From positions 75,831-139,830 of the forward strand of contig NZ_SSOJ01000141.1 in the NCBI RefSeq assembly GCF_029871205.1: a stretch of DNA of 64,000 nt, in the 5' to 3' direction. A model generated the notes under the pieces. It did no database searches, had not been told where the DNA came from, and saw nothing but the letters and a program-made list of their open reading frames with translations. This document shows, piece after piece, positions 1 through 8,405 of the stretch; positions within the stretch are counted from its first letter, which is position 1; every line of letters starts with the position of its first letter. The DNA is from Pseudomonas sp. BN417 (GTDB taxonomy: Bacteria > Pseudomonadota > Gammaproteobacteria > Pseudomonadales > Pseudomonadaceae). A program made the position numbers and the translations under genes.

Positions 1-44
1 TGCCGTTGCCCGCGTCAAGCCGGGGGCTGGTGCGGGCCGGGAGG

Positions 45-287
45 TCAAGGCGAAATCGGATCGCTCGCCGGGAAGGTTTCCTCCAGCGCGTTGTCCACCT
101 GGGACTCCTTCGGCTTGTCGCGAACGGTGGGATCGCCGCAGCGGCACTCGGCATCGCGGCATTGCTTGCAGCCTTCCGGGTGGCGGTCGGCGCAGGCGGC
201 GCAGCAGTAGGCCTTGCCGTCTCGGATCAGGGCGTTGGCGTCCACCACACAGGTACAGCTGGGGCAGGCGCAGCGGTTGTCATTCAT
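45..287 (-). CDS. Bacterial metallothionein (first of two), long-tailed form
   Basis: An 80-residue cysteine-rich protein that would chelate Zn, Cd or Cu in the cytoplasm. Eleven Cys lie at residues 6, 8, 11, 13, 28, 29, 32, 40, 43, 48 and 50, with His36 inside the ACADRHPEG segment; this CxC/CxxC spacing and the HPxG element are the bacterial SmtA/PmtA metallothionein pattern. The C-terminal ETFPASDPISP tail is known from Pseudomonas metallothioneins. A GAGGA ribosome site precedes the ATG by about 7 nt, and the ATG overlaps the stop of a 41-codon ORF as ATGA. A shorter paralogue lies at 8590-8769. Confidence 0.93.
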   Translation of the reverse strand: MNDNRCACPSCTCVVDANALIRDGKAYCCAACADRHPEGCKQCRDAECRCGDPTVRDKPKESQVDNALEETFPASDPISP

Positions 288-409
288 GGCCGAATCCTCT
301 GCAGGAAAAAGCCCATGGCCGTGTTGGGAGTGCGGATGAAGCGGCTGCCCGGCAGCCTTTGCGGAGCGCTCGGATAACGGTGCCTACGCAGGGAAAGGAG
401 CGAAGCCAT
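284..409 (-). CDS. Possible 41-aa small protein coupled to metallothionein
   Basis: A short reading frame beginning MASLLSLRRHRYPS and ending IRP. It is preceded by a strong AGGAG ribosome site about 8 nt from its ATG, and its TGA overlaps the metallothionein ATG (ATGA), which would allow translational coupling. The product is basic with no recognised domain. The evidence for coding is only the ribosome site and the tight packing; it may instead be a leader ORF or chance. Confidence 0.35.
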   Translation of the reverse strand: MASLLSLRRHRYPSAPQRLPGSRFIRTPNTAMGFFLQRIRP

Positions 410-412
410 GGA

Positions 413-544
413 TCACTCCTCCCTGCCGCCCGGGTCTCCCCGACGCGCCCTGGTATGGCGCCGTGAACGCTTGCGGGACAGGGATACCCTGACTTTCACG
501 CCGAAACGCTTGGCTGGAGTCCAGCCAATCCTGGGACTGTTCAT
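413..544 (-). CDS. Possible 43-aa arginine-rich small protein
   Basis: The frame begins MNSPRIGWTPAKRFG and ends PGGREE; its middle is very basic (KRSRRHTRARR). A near-perfect GGGGAGG ribosome site lies just before the ATG, and the stop falls 3 nt before the start of the next small ORF on the same strand. A competing frame (384-575) overlaps the stop of the upstream 139-aa gene as ATGA, so which of the two is used is unclear. No family recognised. Confidence 0.33.
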   Translation of the reverse strand: MNSPRIGWTPAKRFGVKVRVSLSRKRSRRHTRARRGDPGGREE

Positions 545-571
545 GGAGCCTCCCCGCGCGATCGCGCGTGC

Positions 572-991
572 TCATTCCTCTTCGTCGCCCGCGGGCGAAA
601 CCTTGTCGGTCCAGAGCTTGCCGTCCAGCGGGGCGGAGCGCCCCAGCTCGGCTTCATCGAGGCCGATACCGCCGCCGATCTCGGACTCGTCGACGCGACG
701 CAGGTCGGCATCGGCCGGCGCACTGGTGCCGGTCAGGTCGTAGAGGGTGTCGGGGCTGAGGTCATCGAGGGTGACGTTGTCTTCGTGTTCGCTGTCGGTC
801 AGGGTTTCGCCGCCGGTCATGCCGCTCTCGGCCACGCGCTCCGGCGGGAATTCCTTCTCGACCTCGCCGGCCGGGCGCTGGTCGCCAATGCGGCCCTGGC
901 GCTCGACACGCTCTTCACTGAAGTCCAGCTCGCGCACCGAGCGGTCCTCGGCGTCGTCTGGTGCTCGCGGCAGGGGGTTGTCGCGGATCAT
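572..991 (-). CDS. Conserved acidic Pseudomonas protein of unknown function
   Basis: A 139-residue, strongly acidic, probably disordered protein starting MIRDNPLPRAPDDAEDRSV. The C-terminal part (DLRRVDESEIGGGIGLDEAELGRSAPLDGK) is like small Pseudomonas proteins often labelled 'phosphotransferase system, HPr-related' or 'serine kinase/phosphatase'. I see no HPr active-site histidine motif and no kinase motif, so those labels are not supported here. GGAGAAG precedes the ATG. It is probably the first gene of a leftward unit running to the metallothionein. Confidence 0.75.
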   Translation of the reverse strand: MIRDNPLPRAPDDAEDRSVRELDFSEERVERQGRIGDQRPAGEVEKEFPPERVAESGMTGGETLTDSEHEDNVTLDDLSPDTLYDLTGTSAPADADLRRVDESEIGGGIGLDEAELGRSAPLDGKLWTDKVSPAGDEEE

Positions 992-1078
992 CTGGCTTCT
1001 CCAGCTGAGTACCTACCTCAATCGACTGGAAGCCATGACGAATGATTCAGACTTTTTGCCGGGCGGCCCGGCGAGGGG

Positions 1079-1375
1079 CTAGAAATGCAGGCGTCCGCGG
1101 TTGTCGAACGCTTCCCGGGCGGCCTGGGTGTCGTCCGTGTCCCTGGCCGGGGCACGGACGACCCGGGTCTCGAAGTGGAATACCGGCGCCTGCTGGCGTA
1201 GCACCGGCCGGCTGTCCCCGGGGCCACGCCCGGCGTACTGGCCGTAGATGCCCAGCAGCAACACGCCGAAGAGCATGCAGATGCCGAAGCGCTGGATGCT
1301 GCGCGAATCCTTGCGGGGCGGTTGGCGCAGGACCAGGGCTCGCGTCCTGCGCCGCTTGAGGCTGGAGCGTCCCAT
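1079..1375 (-). CDS. Small single-pass membrane protein, unknown
   Basis: A 98-residue product. The first 25 residues are very basic (MGRSSLKRRRTRALVLRQ), followed by one hydrophobic segment at about residues 29-47 (FGICMLFGVLLLGIYG) and a polar tail. This predicts an inner-membrane protein with its N-terminus inside. The ATG overlaps the stop of the upstream gene as TGATG, so the two are probably translated together. I recognise no domain. A longer frame exists upstream, but the TGATG junction favours this start. Confidence 0.6.
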   Translation of the reverse strand: MGRSSLKRRRTRALVLRQPPRKDSRSIQRFGICMLFGVLLLGIYGQYAGRGPGDSRPVLRQQAPVFHFETRVVRAPARDTDDTQAAREAFDNRGRLHF

Positions 1376-1605
1376 CAGTCGTCCAGCAATTTGTCCATCA
1401 ATTCGAGGGCCAGCCGCTGGGTGCTGGTTTCGTCCAGCAGGTCCTGCTGGCGGATGCCGGCCACTGTCGTTCGGGGTATGGCGAGGTGCTGGTTGCTGAG
1501 GATGATGGAGCAACTGCCATCGTCCCCCCACAGGCATTCGAACTGGAAGGTGACGCTCATTCTGTTCAGGGTGTCCTCAACCTGGCGATGCATCAAATTA
1601 TTCAT
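1375..1605 (-). CDS. Hypothetical protein, 76 aa
   Basis: Begins MNNLMHRQVEDTLNRMSVTFQFECLWGDD. The chosen ATG has a GAGAGGA ribosome site 7-8 nt upstream; the frame is open further upstream but without such a site. No known domain seen. It forms a two-gene leftward unit with the small membrane protein through a TGATG stop-start overlap. Confidence 0.55.
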   Translation of the reverse strand: MNNLMHRQVEDTLNRMSVTFQFECLWGDDGSCSIILSNQHLAIPRTTVAGIRQQDLLDETSTQRLALELMDKLLDD

Positions 1606-2096
1606 TATCAGTCCTCTCACCAATCGAGCAGCCGGACTTGAAAACCTAGCAGGGAAAGTCCAGTCGTAAATGCTGGCGAACGGCCTTCCGTCGAGCGTTT
1701 GCCCAGCGCCATCAGGCAAAGCCCGATGCAGAGCCGTTCGCGCAGTATCGCTCTGCTATCGCTCCGATATGGCTGCCGACGAACGGATGCTATGCCATTG
1801 TTTTGGCACCACTAATTTGACGAATTTCTCGCATTTACGCTGATTTTGGCTATGTTTTTTTGCACCGTGAAAGCGGGCACGGCGAAAGCCTCGGGTTCCC
1901 CCACAACCTTGTTCCAGAGCGGGCCGCTGTGCCCGGCTCGTGAATTCGTGCGCCTTGAAGAACAACCAGCGGAGCGACACTGAGCAGGGAGCGCCGCACC
2001 TTCCGGGGAACAAGGAAACCCAGCCTGGCCAATCGACTCGACAAGGACGCACGGATAGCCAGGACCATCGGAAGTGAACGGAAAGGAGATCGGACA
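1606..2096 (+). other. Intergenic region between divergent genes
   Basis: About 490 bp without a convincing gene. It separates the leftward 76-aa gene from the rightward DUF3509-like gene and so should hold two promoters. The part around 1800-1860 is locally AT-richer. Open frames here on the minus strand look like shadows; I see no inverted repeat or terminator of note. Confidence 0.5.
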
Positions 2097-2453
2097 GTGC
2101 AAGCCATTCAATCCATTGCAGCAAAGTATCTCGCCGAAGCGTTCTTCGACTTCAAGGTACGGTTCCAGCAGCGCCCGGACGGCGCGCTGGTACTGGAATT
2201 GCGCGACCAGCATGGCAAGCGCCTGGTGCGCCGGGCGATCGACCGCGAAGAGCTGTGCAACGGCGCGGTCCTGCGAACCCTGGTGGAAAGGATCAGGCGC
2301 GACCTCATCCTGGAAGCGGGCCCGCTGCGGGACGACCAGGCGTTGCAATTCAAGCATGGTTCCGAGCTGCCCAGCTTCATCCCCAACCAGCCTCGCCGGG
2401 AGCGCAAGGTGGCGATGGCCGGAGCGCGTCTTCAGGCCCGCTGCAGATCCTGA
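2097..2453 (+). CDS. DUF3509-like small Pseudomonas protein
   Basis: A 118-residue protein. The core RPDGALVLELRDQHGKRLVRRAI followed by LVERIRRDLILEAG resembles the DUF3509 family, short proteins largely confined to pseudomonads and of unknown function. Translation starts at a GTG with an AAAGGAGAT site about 8 nt upstream. It is followed after about 100 bp by the DUF4142 gene on the same strand. The family assignment is from memory of the pattern. Confidence 0.7.
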   Translation: MQAIQSIAAKYLAEAFFDFKVRFQQRPDGALVLELRDQHGKRLVRRAIDREELCNGAVLRTLVERIRRDLILEAGPLRDDQALQFKHGSELPSFIPNQPRRERKVAMAGARLQARCRS

Positions 2454-2549
2454 GGCTGCTGGCCGGGGCTGGCCGGACTCCGGCCGCATGGAACTTCCCG
2501 TTTCCCGCCTCTTCTACCGTGTGAGAGGTTCAGAACTGGAGGACGCCAG

Positions 2550-3065
2550 ATGTTTCGCAGCATTGGAATCCTGATGTTCACCCTGCTCGGATCGCTTCCC
2601 TTGGCCGTGACCGCGCAGGCCGCCGATGAAATCAGCGTGCGGGAGTTCGTGACCAAGGCCACGGCAAATGGCATCGCCGAGGTCCAAGCCGGCAAGCTGG
2701 CGCTGCGAAAGGGCACCTCGCTCAAGGTGAAGGAGTTCGCCCAGATGATGGTCACCGAGCACGCGGCGGCCAACCGGCAGCTCGCCGCTCTGGCGCAGAA
2801 GCGCAGGATCAAGGTGCCGGAGACTCCCACACTGATGGCGCGGGCCAAGCAGAAAATCCTCGAGATGCGCGGCGAGAGGTCCTTCGACCAGGCCTATGCG
2901 AACAACCAGGTGGTGGCCCACAAGGCCAGCGTGGCGCTGTTCCACCAGGCGGCCAACTCGGAGGATGAGGATATCCGCGCCTTCGCCATCCAGACTCTGC
3001 CGCAGCTGGAACAACACCTGCGCCTGGCCGAGGACCTGGCGGTCGACGTGGGCGCCACCCGATAG
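2550..3065 (+). CDS. Exported DUF4142 ferritin-like protein
   Basis: 171 residues with a clear Sec signal peptide at 1-24 (MFRSIGILMFTLLGSLPLAV, cleavage after AQA). The mature part has the DUF4142 layout: EFVTKAT start, MMVTEHAAANRQL helix, FDQAYANNQVVAHKASVALF helix and a closing LPQLEQHLRLAEDL helix. DUF4142 is a four-helix ferritin-like fold usually exported to the periplasm; the His of TEH, VVAH and EQHL are the likely metal-site residues. Metal and role are unproven. GGAGG precedes the ATG. A paralogue without signal peptide is at 7887-8405. Confidence 0.88.
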   Translation: MFRSIGILMFTLLGSLPLAVTAQAADEISVREFVTKATANGIAEVQAGKLALRKGTSLKVKEFAQMMVTEHAAANRQLAALAQKRRIKVPETPTLMARAKQKILEMRGERSFDQAYANNQVVAHKASVALFHQAANSEDEDIRAFAIQTLPQLEQHLRLAEDLAVDVGATR

Positions 3066-3183
3066 CGAGTCCTTTGCGTCAGTGGCGCCATCCGGCCGAC
3101 TTTCGCGACCGGGGCTATGATCCGGAGAGGCGCCCCGCTCGTCCCAGGTGGCTCCAACCCACCCAGCCGAGGTGATGCAGGCC

Positions 3184-4602
3184 ATGTCCAGCTCGCAGTT
3201 GCTCCAGCGTTTCGAAGGCCGCCTGGTGCTGCTCGGCTTCGGCTGCATCGGCCAGGGCGTGCTGCCGCTGATCCGCCGTCATATCGACCTGGACCCACGC
3301 CGTGTGGTTGTCCTGAGTCCTGACCCGCACGGCCAGGCCTTTGCCGAGGCGCAGGGGGTTCAGTTCCGCCGCATCGGTCTGGATGCGGCGAACTACCGCG
3401 ACGAGCTGGCACCGCTGCTCGATGCCGGGGACTTCCTGCTCAATCTTTCGGTGAATGTTTCCAGCCTGGCGCTGCTGGAGTTCTGCCGCGAGCGCGGCGT
3501 GCTCTACCTGGATACCTGCATCGAGCCCTGGGCCGGCGGCTATACCGATCCCCGTCGCACCTTGTCCCAGCGCTGCAACCAGGCCCTGCGCGAAAGCGTC
3601 CTGGCCCTGCGCCGACCTGGCGAAGACGCCCCCACCGCCCTACTGACCCACGGCGCCAACCCCGGTCTCGTATCCCATCTGGTCAAGCAGGCACTGCTGA
3701 ACCTGGCCGCCGGCCTGGGCCAGCCGGTATCCGCGCCGACCGAGCGGGAAGCTTGGGCGGCGCTCGCCGAACGCCTGGCGGTGCGCTGCATCCACATCGC
3801 CGAGCGGGATTCCCAGCAGGGGTTGCGGCGCAAGGTGGACGACGAGTTCGTCAACACCTGGTCCATCGACGGTTTCATCAGCGAAGCCTGCCAGCCCGCC
3901 GAACTCGGTTGGGGCAGCCATGAGCAGCGCTTGCCCAGCGACGGCCTTCGCCACGAGAGCGGCTGCCAGGCGTCCATCTACCTGCAGCGGCCCGGCGCGG
4001 TGACCCAGGTGCGCAGCTGGACGCCGTCGATCGGGCCGACCCTTGGCTACCTGATCAGCCACGGCGAGTCGATCTCCCTCGCCGACTATTTCACTCTGGG
4101 CACAGGCAGCAATCCGCGCTACCGACCCACGGTGCACTACGCCTACCAACCCTGCAACGACGCCCTCCTCTCCCTGCACGAACTGGCCGCGCGCAACTGG
4201 CGACCCCAGCGCCAGGCACGGCTGCTGGACGCTGACATCATCGGCGGCCGCGACGAACTGGGCGTGCTGCTGCTCGGCCATGAGCGGCAGGCCTACTGGT
4301 ACGGTTCGCGGTTGTCCATCGAAGAGGCCCGCGAACTCTGTCCGCAGAACAGCGCCACCAGCCTGCAGGTGACCGCTTCGGTCCTCGCGGGGGTGGTGTG
4401 GGCCATGGCCAATCCGCGGCGCGGCATCCTCGAGCCGGAGGAGCTGCCCTTCGCAGAAATGCTCGATCTCATCCGCCCCTACCTGGGCGAAGTGGCGGGC
4501 TTCTATGCCGACTGGAACCCGCTGCAGGACCGCGGGCGACTGATGGACGAGGAACTGGACCGCGACGATCCCTGGCAGTTCGTCAACTTCCTGGTCAGCT
4601 GA
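3184..4602 (+). CDS. Homospermidine synthase-like (saccharopine dehydrogenase family)
   Basis: 472 residues from the chosen start. The N-terminus holds an NAD(P)-binding Rossmann turn (VLLGFGCIGQGVLPLI). Later blocks NLSVNVSSLALLEFCRE, YLDTCIEPW and THGANPGLVSHLVKQALLNLA match bacterial homospermidine synthase, which makes sym-homospermidine from putrescine in an NAD-dependent reaction. Total length is also usual for that enzyme. AGGTG about 9 nt upstream favours ATG 3184 over the GTG at 3148 and ATG at 3175. Substrate is inferred from family only. Confidence 0.85.
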   Translation: MSSSQLLQRFEGRLVLLGFGCIGQGVLPLIRRHIDLDPRRVVVLSPDPHGQAFAEAQGVQFRRIGLDAANYRDELAPLLDAGDFLLNLSVNVSSLALLEFCRERGVLYLDTCIEPWAGGYTDPRRTLSQRCNQALRESVLALRRPGEDAPTALLTHGANPGLVSHLVKQALLNLAAGLGQPVSAPTEREAWAALAERLAVRCIHIAERDSQQGLRRKVDDEFVNTWSIDGFISEACQPAELGWGSHEQRLPSDGLRHESGCQASIYLQRPGAVTQVRSWTPSIGPTLGYLISHGESISLADYFTLGTGSNPRYRPTVHYAYQPCNDALLSLHELAARNWRPQRQARLLDADIIGGRDELGVLLLGHERQAYWYGSRLSIEEARELCPQNSATSLQVTASVLAGVVWAMANPRRGILEPEELPFAEMLDLIRPYLGEVAGFYADWNPLQDRGRLMDEELDRDDPWQFVNFLVS

Positions 4603-4641
4603 CCGGCGCCGCCTGCACGTGCAAGCGGCGGCCGGGACTGG

Positions 4642-5112
4642 TCAGGCGCGGGCGCGGGCGCGCTCGACGTTGCGCAGCGCCTTGATCTGGTCATGGTTGC
4701 GCAGCACGCCTTCGTACTGACGCTGGACCATCGCCCGTATATCGGTGGGCAGCTCATGATGCAGGGCCTTAGCGTAGTGGTTCTTGGCCAGGTCCTCGCC
4801 CCGTTCGCACTCGTTGAGAATGGCCTCTTCGTCCTTGCCGGTTACCAGGGACTTGAGGTCCACCCAGTGACGGTGCAGGGCACCGCCGACACTGGTCCTG
4901 CCCTCGGGCTTGCCGCCCAGCTCCAGTACCGCCCGCTGCAACTCGGCGGCAGCACTGCCGCATTCCCGCGAGCGCTCGATGAAGAGGTCCTTCAGGTCCG
5001 GACGCTTGACGTCCCCGGCACAGACCTTGAAGCCGGCCTCGCCGTCCTTGCTGGTCTCGATCAGGTCGTTGAGTACACGGATGATTTCTTTGCGGTCGTT
5101 TGCAATATCCAT
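4642..5112 (-). CDS. PA2169-type four-helix-bundle protein (DUF2383)
   Basis: 156 residues, all helical, starting MDIANDRKEIIRVLNDLIETSKDGEAGF. Segments such as FIERSRECGSAAAELQRAVLELGG, GALHRHWVDLKSLVTG and CERGEDLAKNHYAKAL are characteristic of the DUF2383/PA2169 family, a ferritin-like bundle of unknown role that is often stress-induced. The start used has family-typical sequence; an in-frame GTG/ATG 45 nt upstream adds non-conserved residues. Convergent with the homospermidine synthase gene. Confidence 0.88.
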   Translation of the reverse strand: MDIANDRKEIIRVLNDLIETSKDGEAGFKVCAGDVKRPDLKDLFIERSRECGSAAAELQRAVLELGGKPEGRTSVGGALHRHWVDLKSLVTGKDEEAILNECERGEDLAKNHYAKALHHELPTDIRAMVQRQYEGVLRNHDQIKALRNVERARARA

Positions 5113-5326
5113 GGGTCCGTTCTCCCGGGTCGACGTGGCGGGGCCTCGCCGAGCCAATAATCGGAGTGGAGGCCCGCGCGGGGCCTACCCTGGTTCCGAC
5201 GCGGGGTGGCGGTGGATCGTTCAGCCTTTCTGCCCGGACGGCCCGCCGGCTATCGACGCTGCGGAGCGTGGCAGTGGCAGCGGCGGTCACTACTGCATGT
5301 CCTACCTATGCAGCGCGAGGCGAGCC

Positions 5327-6214
5327 ATGGACAAGAGCAAGAGCGACAAGACCCCCGCCCTCACCCCCAAGGAAGAACAGGATGTCAGGAAGGGGCAGCC
5401 GCCGCGGGCCGCGGTGGTCCACGAGATCATCCGAGTGCAGGGCGACAAGGAGCTGCAACGCACGGTCGCCGCGCTCTGGTGGTCGGCCCTGGCCGCCGGG
5501 CTGTCCATGGGGCTCTCGCTCATGGCCATGGGCCTGTTGCGCGCACGCCTGGAAGGTGTCGAAGGCGCCCACGCCCTCGCCAGCATCGGCTACTCGGCGG
5601 GCTTCCTCGCAGTGATCCTGGCGCGCCAGCAGCTGTTCACCGAAAACACCCTGACCGCCGTACTGCCGGTGATGAGCAAACCCACCGCGGGCAACTTCGG
5701 CCGACTGCTGCGCTTGTGGAGCGTCGTGCTTGCGGGCAACCTCGCCGGCACCCTGCTGGTGGCCTATGTGATGCTGCACCTGCCGATCTTCGACAATGCC
5801 ACCGACTCCGCGTTTCTCGCGATAGGCCATCAGCTGATGGAGAACGACAGCGGGCAGATGTTCGCCAAGGGCATCGTCTCCGGCTGGATGATCGCCACCA
5901 TGGTGTGGATGATCCCGGCCCAGGAACAGGCCAGGTTCTGGATCATCATCCTGGTCACCAGCCTGATGGCGCTGGGCGACTTCACCCACATAGTGGCGGG
6001 CGCAGTAGAGTTGTCCTACCTGGCCTTCGCCGGTGAGCTGGCCTGGGCCGAGTTCTGGCTGGTGTTCGCCGGCCCGACCCTGGCCGGCAACATCGTGGGC
6101 GGCAGCTTCATCTTCGCGCTGATCAGCCATGCGCAGATCCGCAGCGACGTCGAGCTGCAGGAGTCGGAGCGGGAGAAACGCCGGGCGCTGCTGGCGGAAG
6201 AATCGAAGTCCTAG
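5327..6214 (+). CDS. Formate/nitrite transporter family channel (YfdC-like)
   Basis: 295 residues. A charged N-terminus of about 45 residues is followed by six hydrophobic segments: around WWSALAAGLSMGLSLMAMGL, SAGFLAVILARQQLFTENTL, LLRLWSVVLAGNLAGTLLVA, FAKGIVSGWMIATMVWMIP, WIIILVTSLMALGDFTHIV and FWLVFAGPTLAGNIVGGSFI. The LFTENTL and NLAGT elements are FNT-family loop motifs. FNT proteins are pentameric inner-membrane channels for formate, nitrite or related small anions; the substrate here is unknown. ATG 5327 has GAGGCGAG upstream; ATG 5297 is an alternative. Confidence 0.88.
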   Translation: MDKSKSDKTPALTPKEEQDVRKGQPPRAAVVHEIIRVQGDKELQRTVAALWWSALAAGLSMGLSLMAMGLLRARLEGVEGAHALASIGYSAGFLAVILARQQLFTENTLTAVLPVMSKPTAGNFGRLLRLWSVVLAGNLAGTLLVAYVMLHLPIFDNATDSAFLAIGHQLMENDSGQMFAKGIVSGWMIATMVWMIPAQEQARFWIIILVTSLMALGDFTHIVAGAVELSYLAFAGELAWAEFWLVFAGPTLAGNIVGGSFIFALISHAQIRSDVELQESEREKRRALLAEESKS

Positions 6215-6406
6215 GCCGCCGTCGAGAATCGCCAGGGACAGTCCGCTGCCCAGCTCGCCACCGCCGTGCCGGTAGGTGCGCTGGGCACGGGGCAGTAGGT
6301 AGGGGGTTGGCCACGGCGAAAAATTCAGCCGAGGAGACAAGCGGAACTTGAACTCGCGGCTGAAGGCGGCGTCACTTGGAGATACCGCCCATTCTGGCCA
6401 GCCGGC

Positions 6407-7543
6407 ATGCCCAACGAACGCAAGGCGCCCAGCTTCGGAATCGAGGAAGAGTTCTTCCTGGTGGACAGGCGCAACCGCGACATTCCCGCGCAGCCGCCGG
6501 CCGGCCTGCTCCAGGCTGCCCGCGAGGCCCTCGGCGAGCGCCTGGCCGAGAAGATGTTCCTGAGCCAGCTGGAACTGGTGAGCCCGGTGCTCTGGGACTT
6601 GGCCGAGGCCCGCGCCTGCCTGCTGGAACAGCGTACCCGCCTGGCCCAGGTGGCCGCGGGCTTCGGCCTGGGCCTGGTCTGCGCCGGCTCGCATCCCTTC
6701 GCCGACTGGCACGCGCAGCAGGCCAATACCTCGATGCGCTACCGCAAGCTGTTCGACGACTATCGCCTGATCGCCCAGCGCAGCCTGCTCTGCGGCCTGC
6801 ATGTGCATGTGGGCATTCCGCCGGAGGCCGACCGCGTCCGGGTGATGAATCGCGTGCTGCCCTGGCTCCCGCTGCTGCTGGTCCTCAGCGCCTCCTCGCC
6901 ATTCTGGCTCGGCCGGCCCAGCGGATGCATGAGCTACCGCCAGGTGATCTGCGGCGAATGGCCGAGGATGGGCCTGCCTGACGAGCACTTCCCCGACGAG
7001 CCGGCCTTCGAGGCCTATGTGCAATGGTTGCTGGCCTCCGGCTCGATCCGTACCGAGAACGATATCTGGTGGTGCATCCGCCCCTCTGCGCGCTACCCCA
7101 CCTTGGAACTGCGCGTCTCCGACGCCTGCCCGTCAGTGGAGGACGCCCTGTGCATCGCCGGCCTGTTCCGCGCCCTGGTGGCCGGTGCGTTGGGCGGGGA
7201 CGACAGCGATCCGCTGGAATATCCGCTGCAGCGGCTGGTGCTGGCGGAGAATTACTGGCGGGCGCGGCACCTCGGCATCCACGCCATGTTCATCGACGAC
7301 ACCGGGGAGGCCAGCCTCTCCGCCGGCGCCTGGCTGGCCCGGGCCCACGCCTTTTGCGGCGCCCTGGACGAAAGCATGACCGGGGGTGCCGCCTTCGCCC
7401 GGGCTCGGCACATCCTGCGCTACGGCAGCAACGCCGACCGCCAATTGCAGCGCTACCGGGAAGCCCTGGATGCGGGGCTGCCGAGGCAGCAGGCGCTGGT
7501 GGCTGTGGTGGACGAATTGCTGGTGGAAAGCTGCGGGGGGTGA
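6407..7543 (+). CDS. YbdK-type carboxylate-amine ligase (GCS2 family)
   Basis: 378 residues, the usual length. FGIEEEFFLVD at the N-terminus is the glutamate-rich ATP/Mg-binding start of the glutamate-cysteine ligase GCS2 family; LCGLHVHVGIP and ENDIWWCIRPSARYPTLELRVSDACPSV are further family signatures. The E. coli relative YbdK has weak glutamate-cysteine ligase activity in vitro; the physiological substrate is not known. The ribosome site is weak. It follows the FNT gene after 190 bp on the same strand. Confidence 0.9.
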   Translation: MPNERKAPSFGIEEEFFLVDRRNRDIPAQPPAGLLQAAREALGERLAEKMFLSQLELVSPVLWDLAEARACLLEQRTRLAQVAAGFGLGLVCAGSHPFADWHAQQANTSMRYRKLFDDYRLIAQRSLLCGLHVHVGIPPEADRVRVMNRVLPWLPLLLVLSASSPFWLGRPSGCMSYRQVICGEWPRMGLPDEHFPDEPAFEAYVQWLLASGSIRTENDIWWCIRPSARYPTLELRVSDACPSVEDALCIAGLFRALVAGALGGDDSDPLEYPLQRLVLAENYWRARHLGIHAMFIDDTGEASLSAGAWLARAHAFCGALDESMTGGAAFARARHILRYGSNADRQLQRYREALDAGLPRQQALVAVVDELLVESCGG

Positions 7544-7595
7544 GCCTTTGCGGGTTTCCGGATGGCAGGGAGGGATGTAGCGCTTGAGCGCTTCT

Positions 7596-7680
7596 GTAGG
7601 GTGGACCACGCTTCACCGGTCCACCATCGGAGCTTGGCTTCGACGCGGATGGTGGACCTGAAAGGCGATGTTCACCCTAT
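7596..7680. repeat. REP-like inverted repeat, copy shared with 24833-24917
   Basis: The left arm 7596-7627 (starting GTAGGGTGGACCACGCTTCA) and an imperfect right arm ending TTCACCCTAT at about 7680 form a hairpin-capable element. The 32-bp left arm recurs exactly, inverted, at 24886-24917. Such GTAGGGTGGA elements are dispersed in Pseudomonas genomes. The surrounding gap 7544-7886 holds no gene that I can support. Confidence 0.7.
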
Positions 7681-7886
7681 AAGGCTGAATGGCAGAACTG
7701 CGTCCTGCTTTCGCGAATGAATTCGCTTATGGGAAGCTCAGGCGCTCATGCAGTGCGCACGGCGCACCTTACCGCTCTTCGTTCGAGGCTCAGGGCACAT
7801 GAAGAATAATCCCTGAACCCTTCGCAGATTTCCCGCATCCCAATTACAAGGAAAGTCGAAAAACCACCTCCAGTACGGAGTCCAGC

Positions 7887-8405
7887 ATGAACGTTCAAGG
7901 CATCTACCACACCGCCCTTCAGAACTGGGCCAACCCAGTCGCCGCCGACGCGATTTCAGGGGAAGGCGGCGACATCGAGCCGAACGATTTCGTCACCCAG
8001 GTCACGGCTGCGGACGCGGTCAGCATCGAAGCCGCGAAGATGGCGCTGCAGCAAAGCCAGTGCGCCGATATCCGAGCTTTAGCGCTACAAAGCATGGTCG
8101 AGCACAGCCGTTGTGCTGACGAACTCCAGTCCCTCGCCTGCCGCAAATACCTGCATGGCGGGCTCGATACCTGCCCGGACAGCATCCTCATCCGCGACCT
8201 CCACGCCCTCGGGCCGCAAGCGTTCGACCGAGCCTACGCCCTCAGCCAAGTCAGGGCCCTGGAGGAAAGGGTCGAGCTGCTGGCCCTCGCCGCCCGCCAG
8301 CTCGATGACCTGGAACTGGAGGCCTTCGCCCATACCGCCCTGCCAACGTTTCGCCAGCTGCTGAAAATGGCCCTGGGCCTGGCAGCGGCCCATCCCGCGC
8401 GCTGA
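7887..8405 (+). CDS. Cytoplasmic DUF4142-like four-helix protein
   Basis: 172 residues with the same order of elements as the exported DUF4142 protein at 2550: FVTQVTAADAVSIEAAKMAL, SMVEHSRCADEL, AFDRAYALSQVRALEERVELL and LPTFRQLLKMALGLA. There is no signal peptide, so it should stay in the cytoplasm. Two of the three histidines present in the exported paralogue (VVAH and EQHL positions) are Leu here, which argues for a changed or lost metal site. GGAG lies about 8 nt before the ATG. Family membership is inferred from this alignment by eye. Confidence 0.75.
   Translation: MNVQGIYHTALQNWANPVAADAISGEGGDIEPNDFVTQVTAADAVSIEAAKMALQQSQCADIRALALQSMVEHSRCADELQSLACRKYLHGGLDTCPDSILIRDLHALGPQAFDRAYALSQVRALEERVELLALAARQLDDLELEAFAHTALPTFRQLLKMALGLAAAHPAR

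Noticed and set aside
384..575. 63-codon minus-strand ORF overlapping the 139-aa gene by ATGA
   Set aside because: The overlap is attractive but there is no good ribosome site, while the competing 43-codon frame has GGGGAGG; not listed as a gene.
1812..2489. 225-codon minus-strand frame across the 1.6-2.1 kb gap
   Set aside because: Antisense to the DUF3509-like gene with no conserved features or ribosome site.
6203..6352. Minus-strand segment HGGGELGSGLSLAI, like a histidine kinase G-box
   Set aside because: Only about 25 residues, no other kinase boxes nearby, and it lies in a shadow frame.
5306..7024. 572-codon open frame on the minus strand
   Set aside because: It is antisense to the FNT and YbdK genes and has His/Gln/Gly-rich shadow composition typical of G+C-rich DNA.
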